From assembly GCF_000960995.1 (NCBI RefSeq), contig NZ_CP009435.1, forward strand, positions 1,178,001-1,242,000: a DNA stretch of 64,000 nucleotides. Direction: 5' to 3'. The notes under the pieces are model-generated. The model was not told the origin of the DNA and did no database searches. It saw nothing but the letters and a program-made list of their open reading frames with translations. Of this stretch, positions 52,103 through 59,788 are shown piece after piece. The position numbers and the translations under genes were made by a program. This stretch comes from Burkholderia glumae LMG 2196 = ATCC 33617. Lineage in GTDB: Bacteria > Pseudomonadota > Gammaproteobacteria > Burkholderiales > Burkholderiaceae. How positions within the stretch are numbered: position 1 is the first letter of the stretch; the number at the start of each line of letters is the position of its first letter.

Positions 52103-52746
52103 CCGAACCTCCGGTCCGCCACGAACGGGTTGGTCGCGCGCTCGTTGCCGAACGTCGACACCGGGCCGTGGCCCGGCACGAACCTGACGTCGTCGCCGAG
52201 CGGCCAGAGCTTCTCGCGGATCGAGCGCACCAGGTCCTCATGGTTGCCGCGCGGGAAATCGGTGCGGCCGATCGAACCGGCGAACAGCACGTCGCCGACG
52301 ATCGCGAGCCGGTGCGCGCGGCTGAAGAACACCACATGGCCCGGCGTGTGGCCCGGGCAGTGATAGACCTCGAGCGTTTCGTCGCCCACCGTCACCGCGT
52401 CGCCGTCGGTGAGCCAGCGATCGGGTTCGAAGACCTCGGCCTTGGCGCCGAAACCGAAGCGCTCGCTCTGCGAGGGCAACTGCTCGATCCAGAACCGCTC
52501 GTCCTCGTGCGGCCCCTCGATCGGCACGCCATAGTGTGCGGCCAGCGCCTTCGCTCCCGCGCAGTGATCGAGGTGGCCATGCGTGACGAGCACCTTCTCG
52601 ACCTGCACGCCCTGTTGCTCGACCTGCTCGCGAATCCGTTCGAGATCGCCGCCGGGATCGACGACGGCGGCCCGTCCCGTCTGCTCGCAGACGATCAGCG
52701 AGCAGTTCTGCTGGAACGGCGTGACGGGAATCAGCGTGACTTTCAT
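52099..52746 (-). CDS. Metallo-beta-lactamase fold hydrolase (GloB/glyoxalase II-like)
   Basis: A 215-residue protein with the MBL zinc ligands HxHxDH in VLVTHGHLDHCAGA, His in YHCPGHTPGHVVFF, Asp in IVGDVLFAGSIGRTD and His in VPGHGP. This is the YcbL-type small glyoxalase II-like family that hydrolyses thioesters such as S-lactoylglutathione. The start at MKVTLIPVTPFQQNCSL fits the family; a longer reading was rejected. Coupled to the exonuclease gene. Confidence 0.92.
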   Translation of the reverse strand: MKVTLIPVTPFQQNCSLIVCEQTGRAAVVDPGGDLERIREQVEQQGVQVEKVLVTHGHLDHCAGAKALAAHYGVPIEGPHEDERFWIEQLPSQSERFGFGAKAEVFEPDRWLTDGDAVTVGDETLEVYHCPGHTPGHVVFFSRAHRLAIVGDVLFAGSIGRTDFPRGNHEDLVRSIREKLWPLGDDVRFVPGHGPVSTFGNERATNPFVADRRFG

Positions 52747-53399
52747 GGGCGGACCGGCGGCGGCAAAACCTCGATTGTACCGGCTCGCCGGCGCGGGCGA
52801 GCCGGCCGGCACCGGGCCGGCTCGCGGGTCCGGCCCGCGATGGCGGGCGCGTCAGCGGATGTGCCCGGAATGGCGTCATAGCGAGAATCAATCAAGGGGA
52901 CAGCGTGTTTCGCGGGCTGGCAACTTCGTTTATGTATAATGCGGCCCATTGTGCGTGGCTGCGCCACGCGTTCCATAGGCGTTCAAGCTCCCGTCCGCGG
53001 GTGCCCGGACGCCGTCATTGCACTAGCCGCCGGCTTACCGGCGGCGCATCCAGTGCCGATTCAATCGGTACTCACGTCTTGTCCGGCCAGGCGCAACGCG
53101 CACCTGCCGCGGCCCTGCTGCCGCAACGCCGGATGAGGCCTATGCCGCCGTTCCTGCTCGTTGGCCGTAGGCGACGCGCACGAACCTGGTCTTCGGTTCG
53201 AAGGCGGCATTTGGGGTCTGGTCAGGCTGCCGGGGACAGGTTGCGCCAGACGTGAAAACTAAACAGGACGGTCGCGGCGAGTACGACAGCCGCACCAGTG
53301 CAAGCCGCTTGCCCGCGACGGGCGAGCGCGTGCGCGCATATCCGTCCGGGCCGTCTTGACCATGTTGTGCGACGGCCCGCACCCATAGGCGACACGTCG
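52747..53399. other. Structured leader region before rlpA (653 bp)
   Basis: This stretch carries no convincing gene. A TATAAT hexamer (52935-52940) is followed by several perfect hairpins: GCGTGGC/GCCACGC (52953-52969, loop TGC) and GCCGCCGG/CCGGCGGC (53026-53045, loop CTTA), plus a short CCGATT/AATCGG near 53056-53068. The remaining ~330 bases up to rlpA are GC-rich with no clear terminator. It may be a long 5' leader or an unannotated small RNA. Confidence 0.5.
52931..52940 (+). promoter_or_regulatory. -10 element upstream of the rlpA leader
   Basis: A TATAAT preceded by TATG in a locally AT-rich patch (CTTCGTTTATG). No consensus -35 lies 16-18 bases upstream, so a regulated or -10-driven promoter is implied. 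Transcription would begin near 52947, about 450 bases before rlpA. Confidence 0.45.
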
Positions 53400-54029
53400 A
53401 TGAAATTTCGATTACCGAGGCAACTCGGTTCAGTAATGATGGTGGCGGCGCTCACCGGGTGTGCCATGCCGCCGAATCCGGCCTCCGAACAGGCGGCCAA
53501 CAACGACAACCCGGCGAAGCACGCACTTCGGACCACGGCGGCAGCCCGGTCGGACGACGCGGCCGGCAAGCAGGACGATTTCGACGCGGCGCTGGCGACG
53601 ATGCCGGCCGCCGGCACCGACGACGCGTCGCACGCGTCGCTGTCGAACGCGAAGCCGATCGACGCGGCCGACATATCCGACTTTCGGCAGACCGGCCGCG
53701 CCTCGTGGTACGGCCGCGCATTCCATGGCCGGCGCACCGCCAACGGCGACCGCTTCGACATGAACGAGCTGACCGCCGCGCACCGCACGCTGCCGCTGTC
53801 CTCGTACGTGAAGGTCATCAATCAGGCCAACGGCAAATCCGTCGTGGTGAAGATCAACGATCGCGGGCCGTTCAAGCGTGGCCGCGTGCTCGATCTGTCC
53901 TATGCGGCCGCGAAGGTGATCGGCCTCGTGCGCTCGGGCACCGCGCGCGTGAAGATCGTCGGCCTCTCGCCCGAGCAGGCGCGAATCGCGCGCGACGAAA
54001 CGGTCGCGTCGGCCTCGCCGACACACTGA
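53400..54029 (+). CDS. rlpA: RlpA-family septal ring lytic transglycosylase, lipoprotein
   Basis: A 209-residue protein with a lipoprotein signal ending VAALTGC (acylated Cys near residue 20), a ~75-residue spacer and a double-psi beta-barrel: RASWYGRAFHGRRTANGDRFDMNELTAAHRTLPL, then VVVKINDRGPFKRGRVLDLSYAAAKVIGL with the catalytic Asp (DRGPF). It would cleave naked glycan strands in septal peptidoglycan. No SPOR domain is present, unlike some RlpA proteins. Confidence 0.92.
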   Translation: MKFRLPRQLGSVMMVAALTGCAMPPNPASEQAANNDNPAKHALRTTAAARSDDAAGKQDDFDAALATMPAAGTDDASHASLSNAKPIDAADISDFRQTGRASWYGRAFHGRRTANGDRFDMNELTAAHRTLPLSSYVKVINQANGKSVVVKINDRGPFKRGRVLDLSYAAAKVIGLVRSGTARVKIVGLSPEQARIARDETVASASPTH

Positions 54030-54193
54030 GTCTTGGGCGCGCAGCGGGCCTTCGGGAGCGGCTCGTGTCGCGCCCGGCCCGCCGCGGCGCAACCCGGACG
54101 CCTGCCCTTGCTGCGGCTCGATGGCGCCCATGCGGTCGTGTTCGCCATCGGCGCACGGCGGCGTGACCGCCGCCGCGGGGCGGCAGCGGCGCT

Positions 54194-55096
54194 TCACGCG
54201 TCGCGTGCGCCTCGTCCTTCTTGTTCCTTCAGTTCGAGCGCGCGCGCGTAGAGCGTGCTGCGCGAGGCGCCCGTCAGCGCGGCGGCCAGTTTCGCCGCGC
54301 CTTTCACCGGCAGCTCCGAGAGCAGCAGCGTCAGCAGCGCGTCGTGTGCGTGGGGATCGTGCTCCCCGCTCGGCGCGCTTGCGCCTTCCACCACCACCGC
54401 GAACTCGCCGCGCTGGCGATTCGGGTCGCCGGCCAGCCACCCCGGCCCTTCGGCCAGGGTGCCTGCGAACACGTCCTCGTGTAGCTTGGTCAACTCGCGG
54501 GCGATCAGCACGCGCCGCTGCGTGCCGAACGCGTCGGCGAGCGCGTCGATCGTCTCGGCGATCCGGTGCGGCGCTTCGTAGAACACCAGCGCGTAGGGAT
54601 GCGCCTTCAACGTGGCAAGTGCCGCCGCGCGCTGTTTTGCCTTCGGCGGCAGAAAGCCGGCAAACGTGAACGGGCCGGCCCAGTCGCCGGCGATGCTGAG
54701 CGCCGTCGCGGCCGCATTCGCGCCGGGCAGCGGCACGACTGGCAGGCCGGCTGCGCGTACCGCGTCCACCAGCTTGGCGCCCGGGTCCGAGATGCCGGGC
54801 GTGCCGGCGTCGGACACATAGGCGATCCGCTCGCCCGCCCGCAGTTGTTCGACGAGGCGGCCGGCCGCCTCGCGCTCGTTGTGTTCGTGGACCGCGACGA
54901 GCGGCTTCGAGATGCCGTAGCGCGCGAGCAGCTGCCCGGTGTTGCGCGTGTCCTCGGCGGCGATGCGATCGACGAGCGCGAGCACGTGCAGCGCGCGCAG
55001 CGTGATGTCGGCCGCGTTGCCGATCGGCGTCGCGACCACGTAGAGCGTGCCGGCGGGGTAGTGCTGCGTGTGCGCGAGTTCGGGGAGGGAAGTCAT
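54194..55096 (-). CDS. rsmI: 16S rRNA (cytidine-1402 2'-O)-methyltransferase RsmI
   Basis: A 300-residue tetrapyrrole-methylase-fold enzyme: TLYVVATPIGNAADITLRALHVL, AEDTRNTGQLL, YVSDAGTPGISDPG, PLPGANAAATALSIAG and FYEAPHRIAETIDAL. It methylates C1402 of 16S rRNA. Its ATG shares a CATG with the divergent yraN start. The gene order with yraN, the SIS-domain gene and the BON gene resembles the enterobacterial yraL-yraP block. Confidence 0.95.
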   Translation of the reverse strand: MTSLPELAHTQHYPAGTLYVVATPIGNAADITLRALHVLALVDRIAAEDTRNTGQLLARYGISKPLVAVHEHNEREAAGRLVEQLRAGERIAYVSDAGTPGISDPGAKLVDAVRAAGLPVVPLPGANAAATALSIAGDWAGPFTFAGFLPPKAKQRAAALATLKAHPYALVFYEAPHRIAETIDALADAFGTQRRVLIARELTKLHEDVFAGTLAEGPGWLAGDPNRQRGEFAVVVEGASAPSGEHDPHAHDALLTLLLSELPVKGAAKLAAALTGASRSTLYARALELKEQEGRGARDA

Positions 55097-55745
55097 GGCG
55101 GGAAACGCGCGAAAACGCGTGACGGGCGGAACAAGGCTGGCATTGTGCCACGCGAGCCGCGAGGCGCCGCTGATGGTGCCGACCACGGCGGCCGGGCGGC
55201 GCGGGGACCACGCCGATGGCGATGCAGACGAGCGCCGCAGTCGCGCGCGCGGACACGCGCGCGCCGGTCGCGATGGCGCCGTGGGCGATGCCGGCGGCGC
55301 GGCATGCGAGGCTGCCGGCGCGACCTGCCATTCGCCGGTGCGCCCGCGCAATGCCGCGCGCCTGGGCGAGGCCGACAACTTTTCCGGCCGTTCCGGGTCG
55401 AAGCGCATCGGGGAGCGTTTCGAGTGGCAGGCGCGGCGTTTCCTCGAGGGCGAGCGCCTCGCGTTCGTCGCGGCGAATGTCGTGGTGCGCGGCGGCGAGC
55501 TCGATCTCGTGATGCGCGAGCGCGACGGCACCCTGGTGTTCGTCGAGGTGCGCGCGCGCCGGCATGACCGCCACGGCGGCGCACTCGCGAGCGTGGGGCT
55601 GCACAAGCGGCGGCGCATCGTGCAGGCGGCGCGCGTGATCTGGGCGCGGCTGGGCGGCGCGTGTCCGTGCCGCTTCGACGTGGTCGGGTTCGAGGGCGGG
55701 CGGCTCGTCTGGCTGCGCGACGCGTTTCGTGCCGACGACGTCTAG
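55095..55745 (+). CDS. UPF0102 (YraN) putative endonuclease-fold protein
   Basis: The last ~120 residues (from SGSKRIGERFEWQARRFL) match YraN: NVVVRGGELDLVMRERDGTLVFVEVRARRHDRHGG has the GE(I/L)D...VEV(K/R) core of a restriction-endonuclease fold, and CRFDVVGF follows. With the ATG at 55095 the protein is 216 residues, about 90 longer than usual, and the extra N-terminal part is low-complexity. The start has a strong GGGGAGGG site but may be wrong. Function is unknown; family members are proposed to act in recombination or DNA processing. Confidence 0.82.
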   Translation: MAGNARKRVTGGTRLALCHASREAPLMVPTTAAGRRGDHADGDADERRSRARGHARAGRDGAVGDAGGAACEAAGATCHSPVRPRNAARLGEADNFSGRSGSKRIGERFEWQARRFLEGERLAFVAANVVVRGGELDLVMRERDGTLVFVEVRARRHDRHGGALASVGLHKRRRIVQAARVIWARLGGACPCRFDVVGFEGGRLVWLRDAFRADDV

Positions 55746-55907
55746 CCGCATCGGCCGGCCTCGCAGGGCGGGCTAGCGGATGCAATTCGCGCGCGGTTGT
55801 TGTGTCGAGTTGTAAAGGACGCGGCGGTGGCGTGCGCGGAGTGCGGTAAACTCGCCGCACCCACGCTCTCGCGCGGCTTCGCTCCGCGTTTCATTCGATA
55901 GGTATCG

Positions 55908-56492
55908 ATGTCAGTCGAACGTATTCAGCAACATATTCGCGACAACGCAACGCTCGTCCAGGAAGTGCTCGATGCGCTGTCGCTGCCGATCGCGGCCGCC
56001 GTCGACGCGATGTTCGCCGCGCTCGCGAACGGCAACAAAATCCTCGCCTGCGGCGACGGACCGTCGGCCGCGCCGGCCGAGCGGCTCGCGAACGCGCTGA
56101 CCGGCGGCTTCGAGCGTGAACGGCCGAGCCTGCCGGGCCTCGCGCTCGCCACCGACGCGAGCCGTGCCGGCCCGTTCACGGGCGGCGAGGCGGCCGATCA
56201 CATTTTCGCGCAACAGGTGCGCGCGCTCGGCCAGACCGGCGATGTGCTGGTCGTGATCGATCCGTCCGGCGATTCGCCGCGTGCGCTGGCCGCGGCCGCC
56301 GAGGCGCGCGAGCGCGAGATCACGGTGATCGCGCTGACCGGCAGCGGCGGCGAGCTGGTGAGCGCGCTGTCCGACACCGACATTCATATCGGCGTGCCGT
56401 CCGAGCGGGCGCTGCGCATCCAGGAAATCCACCTGCTGACCATCCACTGCCTGTGCGACGGCATCGACGCGATGCTGCTGGGCGAAGACTGA
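55908..56492 (+). CDS. SIS-domain protein (DiaA / phosphoheptose-isomerase family)
   Basis: A 194-residue SIS-fold protein: AMFAALANGNKILACGDGPSAAPAERLANAL, then DVLVVIDPSGDSPRALAAAAEARER and EIHLLTIHCLCDGIDAMLL. In this position between yraN and the BON gene the E. coli counterpart is DiaA, which binds DnaA and promotes initiation. GmhA isomerases have the same fold. The N-terminal SGNGGSAA-type loop reads CGDGPSAAPAE here, so catalysis is uncertain and the DiaA-like role is favoured by synteny. Confidence 0.85.
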   Translation: MSVERIQQHIRDNATLVQEVLDALSLPIAAAVDAMFAALANGNKILACGDGPSAAPAERLANALTGGFERERPSLPGLALATDASRAGPFTGGEAADHIFAQQVRALGQTGDVLVVIDPSGDSPRALAAAAEAREREITVIALTGSGGELVSALSDTDIHIGVPSERALRIQEIHLLTIHCLCDGIDAMLLGED

Positions 56493-56510
56493 TTCGAAGG
56501 AGAGCTGTCG

Positions 56511-57323
56511 ATGAATACGAGCCGCGTCGGACCCGCGCTTGTGAGAACCATGCTGGCGATCGCGCTGTCGGCGGGCCTTGCCGCCACGCTGCAGGGCTGC
56601 GTGCTGGCCGTTGCCGGCGCGGCCGCGGGAGGCGGTGCCCTGATTGCGACAGATCGTCGTACATTGGGCGCGCAGACCGAGGATCGCGAAATCCAGGTGA
56701 AGGCGGCCTCGCAGATCAAGAGCGGCCTGCCCGACGAGGCGCATGTGAACGTGACCGTCTTCAACCGCCGCGTGCTGCTGACGGGCGAGGTGCCGAACGA
56801 AGCGTCGAAGCAGCGCGCCGAGGAGATCGTCCGCGCGATCAACAACGTCAACGCGATCGTCAACGAGCTCGCGATCGCACCGGCCAGCTCGCTGTCGGAC
56901 CGCACCAACGATTCGTATCTCGAAGGCCGCGTGAAGGCCGCGCTGATCGCCGAGAAGGGCATTTCGGCGAACAACTTCAAGGTGGTCTGCGAGCGCGGCA
57001 GCATCTATCTGCTCGGGCTCGTGACGGTCGACGAGGGCAACATCGGCGCCGACGTGGCGAGCCGCGTGCCGGGCGTCGTGCAGGTCGTGAAGGTGTTCCA
57101 GTACATCAAGCCGATGGATGCGCCGGGCCTTGCTGCCTCGAGCGCGCCGGCCAGCGCTGCCGGTGGCGCCGGCGCCGCGCAACCGGCGCCGGCCGTGGAT
57201 GTGGGGCCGACCGTCGGCGCCGTGCCCGATTCGAGCGTGACCTCGGCGCCGCTGCAGGCGCCGGCGCCGGTGTCGAGTTCGCCGAACGTCCATCCGGGCA
57301 ACGCACGGGCGGGTGGCCAATGA
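56511..57323 (+). CDS. BON-domain outer-membrane lipoprotein (DolP/YraP-like)
   Basis: A 270-residue protein with a lipoprotein signal ending ATLQGC and two BON domains: DREIQVKAASQIKSG...VNVTVFNRRVLLTGEVPNEASKQRAEEIV, and a second with YLEGRVKAALIAEKGISANNFKVVCERGSIYLLGLV. DolP relatives bind anionic lipid and support BAM function and septal peptidoglycan. A Pro/Ala-rich tail of ~70 residues is longer than in E. coli DolP. GAAGGAGAG precedes the ATG, and the stop overlaps the cytochrome gene (ATGA). Confidence 0.92.
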   Translation: MNTSRVGPALVRTMLAIALSAGLAATLQGCVLAVAGAAAGGGALIATDRRTLGAQTEDREIQVKAASQIKSGLPDEAHVNVTVFNRRVLLTGEVPNEASKQRAEEIVRAINNVNAIVNELAIAPASSLSDRTNDSYLEGRVKAALIAEKGISANNFKVVCERGSIYLLGLVTVDEGNIGADVASRVPGVVQVVKVFQYIKPMDAPGLAASSAPASAAGGAGAAQPAPAVDVGPTVGAVPDSSVTSAPLQAPAPVSSSPNVHPGNARAGGQ

Positions 57324-57685
57324 GCGCGCGCATCGAGCGCAAGGGTGGCGGGCGCCTTGCCGTGCTTGCCGCGACGGCGGCCATCGGCGCCGCGCTGCTT
57401 GCCGCGCCCGCTGCGCGGGCGGCCGACGACGGCCTGCGCGTGGCGCGCGGCAACGCCTGCATGGGCTGTCATGCCGTCGATCGCAAGCTGGTCGGGCCGT
57501 CGTTCAAGGAGGTGGCCGCGCGCTACAAGAACGACCCGGCCGCCGCGGGCAAGCTCGCGAAGAAGATTCGCGACGGCGGCTCGGGCGTGTGGGGCGTGAT
57601 CCCGATGCCGGCCCATCCCGGCATGAGCGATGCCGACATCAAGTCGGTGGTCAAATGGGTGCTGGCGGGCGCGCCGTCGAACTGA
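57320..57685 (+). CDS. Class I cytochrome c
   Basis: A 121-residue exported protein with a signal peptide (RLAVLAATAAIGAALLAAPAARA), the haem attachment site CMGCH (about residue 47) and the axial Met in GVIPMPAHPGMSDADIK. The size matches small c-551/c-552-type electron carriers. It is coupled to the BON lipoprotein gene and is the last backbone protein before the tRNA. Its redox partner is not evident. Confidence 0.92.
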   Translation: MSARIERKGGGRLAVLAATAAIGAALLAAPAARAADDGLRVARGNACMGCHAVDRKLVGPSFKEVAARYKNDPAAAGKLAKKIRDGGSGVWGVIPMPAHPGMSDADIKSVVKWVLAGAPSN

Positions 57686-57750
57686 GCCGGCACCGTCGCG
57701 AAACCTTGATGCGACCGCTGCCGGGATCGCAAAAACTTTTCCACGGTGGC

Positions 57751-57780
57751 TTGCCATCCCGGACGCAGGTTGTGTATGAT
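57751..57780 (+). promoter_or_regulatory. Promoter of tRNA-Ala(CGC)
   Basis: TTGCCA (57751-57756), 18 bases, TATGAT (57775-57780). The tRNA begins 12 bases after the -10. Confidence 0.72.
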
Positions 57781-57792
57781 CGCCAAGATGTT

Positions 57793-57868
<76 letters not shown>

Positions 57869-57901
57869 ACGAAATTCCTTTAAAACCGGCCTTCTGAGAC
57901 A

Positions 57902-57940
57902 GGAAGCATAATTTTGCACTGGGTGCAAAGTTATGCTTCC
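57902..57940. repeat. 18-bp inverted repeat just after the tRNA
   Basis: GGAAGCATAATTTTGCAC (57902-57919), TGG, GTGCAAAGTTATGCTTCC (57923-57940): the arms are complementary except for one G-T position. A further partial copy of one arm (GTGCAGCCTTATGCTTC, 57950-57966) follows. No T-run comes after it, so a terminator is unlikely; a protein-binding site or recombination core is possible. Confidence 0.85.
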
Positions 57941-57972
57941 GTTGACAAAGTGCAGCCTTATGCTTCGCAGAC

Positions 57973-58000
57973 AAAGCCGGCCTCGAGCCGGCTTTTTGTT
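57973..58000 (+). terminator. Rho-independent terminator downstream of tRNA-Ala
   Basis: AAAGCCGGC pairs with GCCGGCTTT around CTCGA and is followed by TTGTTT-type T-rich sequence. It probably ends the tRNA transcript and is bidirectional in form. Confidence 0.85.
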
Positions 58001-58179
58001 TGCTCATGGCCCGTCCCAAATTAGTGCGATTCTTCTCCAAGAGATAGGGGAAGCAGAGCGAGTCAAGGCAGCGTAGTTTGACTACAGCGTGGCTTTCGGG
58101 TGGGCCGTAGCAGAACGGGTTGGTGCGTTTACCTACCTCTTTCAGTGACGGCGTTGTTGCTGCTATCACTCGGAAAATT

Positions 58180-58911
58180 TCACGGTAGCTCCATGTCTGC
58201 GGGGCGTCGGTTTGGGTTTACGACAAGGACCAAGCCAGGCAGCGGCAACGTCAAGGACTCGGGCTGTACGGTACGCTTGATTTCGGTTACGCCCTCTACA
58301 AGATTGTCGAACATCTCGCGAACCGTTGCTGACGGATGCAACGTTCGCTCGCGCTCAAAGTGCCCCCAGTTGCTCCAAGCTGCGCATAAGTCGGCGTTCG
58401 CGTGTCCGGAGAAATGCGCGCCGTAGCGTCCGAGGACGAATAGCGACGAGTCAGTCAACTCATCGCGAGGAATGCCTAGGCGTTGTGCGAGTACTGGCAA
58501 CCCTTCCTCGGCTAACCACTCGGAGACTGCTGCAATCCACTTGTTGCATTCGCTTACCAGGTTGCTGGCATTGTTTCGACGGGTCTTCTCGTCGCCTGCA
58601 GAAGGCTGTTGCCACTTCAACTGAAAAAGGGCAGCCGTGCGCGATGCTGAATCGTAGGCGACGAAGTCGATGTCGGTGACGACCTTACCTCTTCGCCTTA
58701 TCTTGACACCGTCTACGCAGCGCCAGCGCGGAGCTGGAAACAACAGACGGAGTTCGGTAAGGTGCGGTATCAGTTCGCGACAGAATGCATAGTCGAGCGC
58801 ACGCACAGTCTCGAATGTGAGAGCTTCCGACGGAACTTCATAGCCGCGCATACGCTCTTGCTGGTTCGCGATAGCTTGCGAGAGCAGTGATTCAGAAATT
58901 AGTTGGGTCAA
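58180..58911 (-). CDS. Unknown protein with PD-(D/E)XK-like core
   Basis: A 243-residue protein not recognised as a named family. The segment VVTDIDFVAYDSASRTAALFQLKWQ (about residues 77-101) has the pattern of a PD-(D/E)XK nuclease core: Asp on the first strand and Q-x-K on the next, with Gln replacing the usual Glu, as in some active and some inactive members. Trp-rich C-terminal half. The start is TTG, with a weak site; an inner ATG (MRGYEVPSEAL, residue 21) is possible. Lower GC than the backbone. It is divergent from the Z1/OLD/methyltransferase operon across a 436-base gap and may belong to the same island, but coupling is not shown. Confidence 0.6.
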   Translation of the reverse strand: MTQLISESLLSQAIANQQERMRGYEVPSEALTFETVRALDYAFCRELIPHLTELRLLFPAPRWRCVDGVKIRRRGKVVTDIDFVAYDSASRTAALFQLKWQQPSAGDEKTRRNNASNLVSECNKWIAAVSEWLAEEGLPVLAQRLGIPRDELTDSSLFVLGRYGAHFSGHANADLCAAWSNWGHFERERTLHPSATVREMFDNLVEGVTEIKRTVQPESLTLPLPGLVLVVNPNRRPADMELP

Positions 58912-59195
58912 GGTTGTCGCCTAAAGTTGTGGTTTCTCTAAGGCGAAGTCATGCTGTCCCGACAACGTGTCCAAGTTTGCGAGTTTATGGCGTCGCTGAC
59001 GTGTCTTGAGATGACCTCTCGATGGCTACCAACAAATCATGAGCGGCTTGCTATGCCCATATGCTGCGCCTCTGTTGCGCTTGGCTAGGCGCTGGGGCTA
59101 CGATCTGAACCAATATCATCGCTGTTTCGAAAACCGCTCTGCGACTATATGATAGCGTGACGAAAAGAACTGACGGACGGCGAGCAACAGCAACG

Positions 59196-59224
59196 TTGAC
59201 GCAAGAAGCGGTGGCAACTATAGA
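59196..59224 (+). promoter_or_regulatory. Promoter of the Z1/OLD/methyltransferase operon
   Basis: TTGACG (59196-59201), 17 bases, TATAGA (59219-59224): five of six -35 bases and four to five of six -10 bases agree with sigma-70 consensus with optimal spacing. Start would be near 59231, leaving a ~117-base leader. Confidence 0.7.
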
Positions 59225-59260
59225 GACCTAAATGTATGCGAGCGTCGTTCGCAAGTAAGT

Positions 59261-59279
59261 CAGGCGATGCGATCGCCTG
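59261..59279. promoter_or_regulatory. Perfect 8-bp palindrome in the operon leader (candidate operator)
   Basis: CAGGCGAT, GCG, ATCGCCTG. It lies about 30 bases downstream of the predicted start site, suited to a dimeric repressor or to a leader hairpin. Confidence 0.55.
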
Positions 59280-59347
59280 CCCCCTTGGCAGGACTGATTG
59301 GCGTGGCACCGGTGCAGAACTCTTCACATGTTTGACAAAGGTGTCTA

Positions 59348-59788
59348 ATGCCAATCCAGAAGCAGGAGTTCTATGAAGGTGCGGCTATTCATCGACTTAT
59401 TCGCGGATCGAACGGTGCGAGCGTTACCTATACCCCACCGTTGTTCGTATTGAACGAGCGATTGCAGATCCACTTAAAATACTCGACGGCGAAACGTAGT
59501 CCGTGGAGCTTTACGTTTGTGCCCGACGAGCAGTCTCTTCTCCAAGCACGAGCAGAGGTAATGCCGCTCGTGATAGGTTTGATTTGCGGGGCGGACGGCG
59601 TTGCTGCGCTACCGTATAGTGACTTTATTTGCGTTGCGTCGACACGGAATGCAGCACTGCATGTATCTTGCCGACGTAAGCACCGAGAGCATTTCGAGAT
59701 CAGCGGCCCCAATGGCACTTTGCCGGGAAAGATCGCACCAGCTGACTGGGCCAACCTTTTAAGTACACGGGGAAACAAGGCACGATGA
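59348..59788 (+). CDS. Small unknown protein, first gene of the Z1/OLD/methyltransferase operon
   Basis: A 146-residue protein without a recognised family. It is a mixed alpha/beta, soluble protein with a beta-rich start (VTYTPPLFVLNERLQIHL), a central helix around SLLQARAEVMPLVIGLICGADGVAAL and a basic segment CRRKHREHFEISGPNG. AAGGTG precedes the ATG. Its TGA overlaps the Z1 gene's ATG (ATGA), which argues for a stoichiometric or regulatory role with that protein. Lower GC than backbone. Confidence 0.72.
   Translation: MPIQKQEFYEGAAIHRLIRGSNGASVTYTPPLFVLNERLQIHLKYSTAKRSPWSFTFVPDEQSLLQARAEVMPLVIGLICGADGVAALPYSDFICVASTRNAALHVSCRRKHREHFEISGPNGTLPGKIAPADWANLLSTRGNKAR

Larger units (their letters stand above)
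57869..58179. other. Junction region between tRNA-Ala and the GC-poor island (311 bp)
   Basis: Contains an 18-bp inverted repeat at 57902-57940, a terminator at 57973-58000, and then GC-poorer DNA without a gene. No direct repeat of the tRNA 3' end and no integrase remnant were recognised here. Confidence 0.5.
58912..59347. other. Divergent control region of the island (436 bp)
   Basis: Lower GC. It contains a good sigma-70-type promoter for the plus-strand operon (59196-59224) and a perfect palindrome (59261-59279) in the leader. No coding sequence is supported. Confidence 0.6.

Noticed and set aside
52940..53400. RNase P RNA or tmRNA in the leader of rlpA
   Set aside because: The conserved GAGGAAAGTCCGGGC-type and tRNA-like elements are missing.
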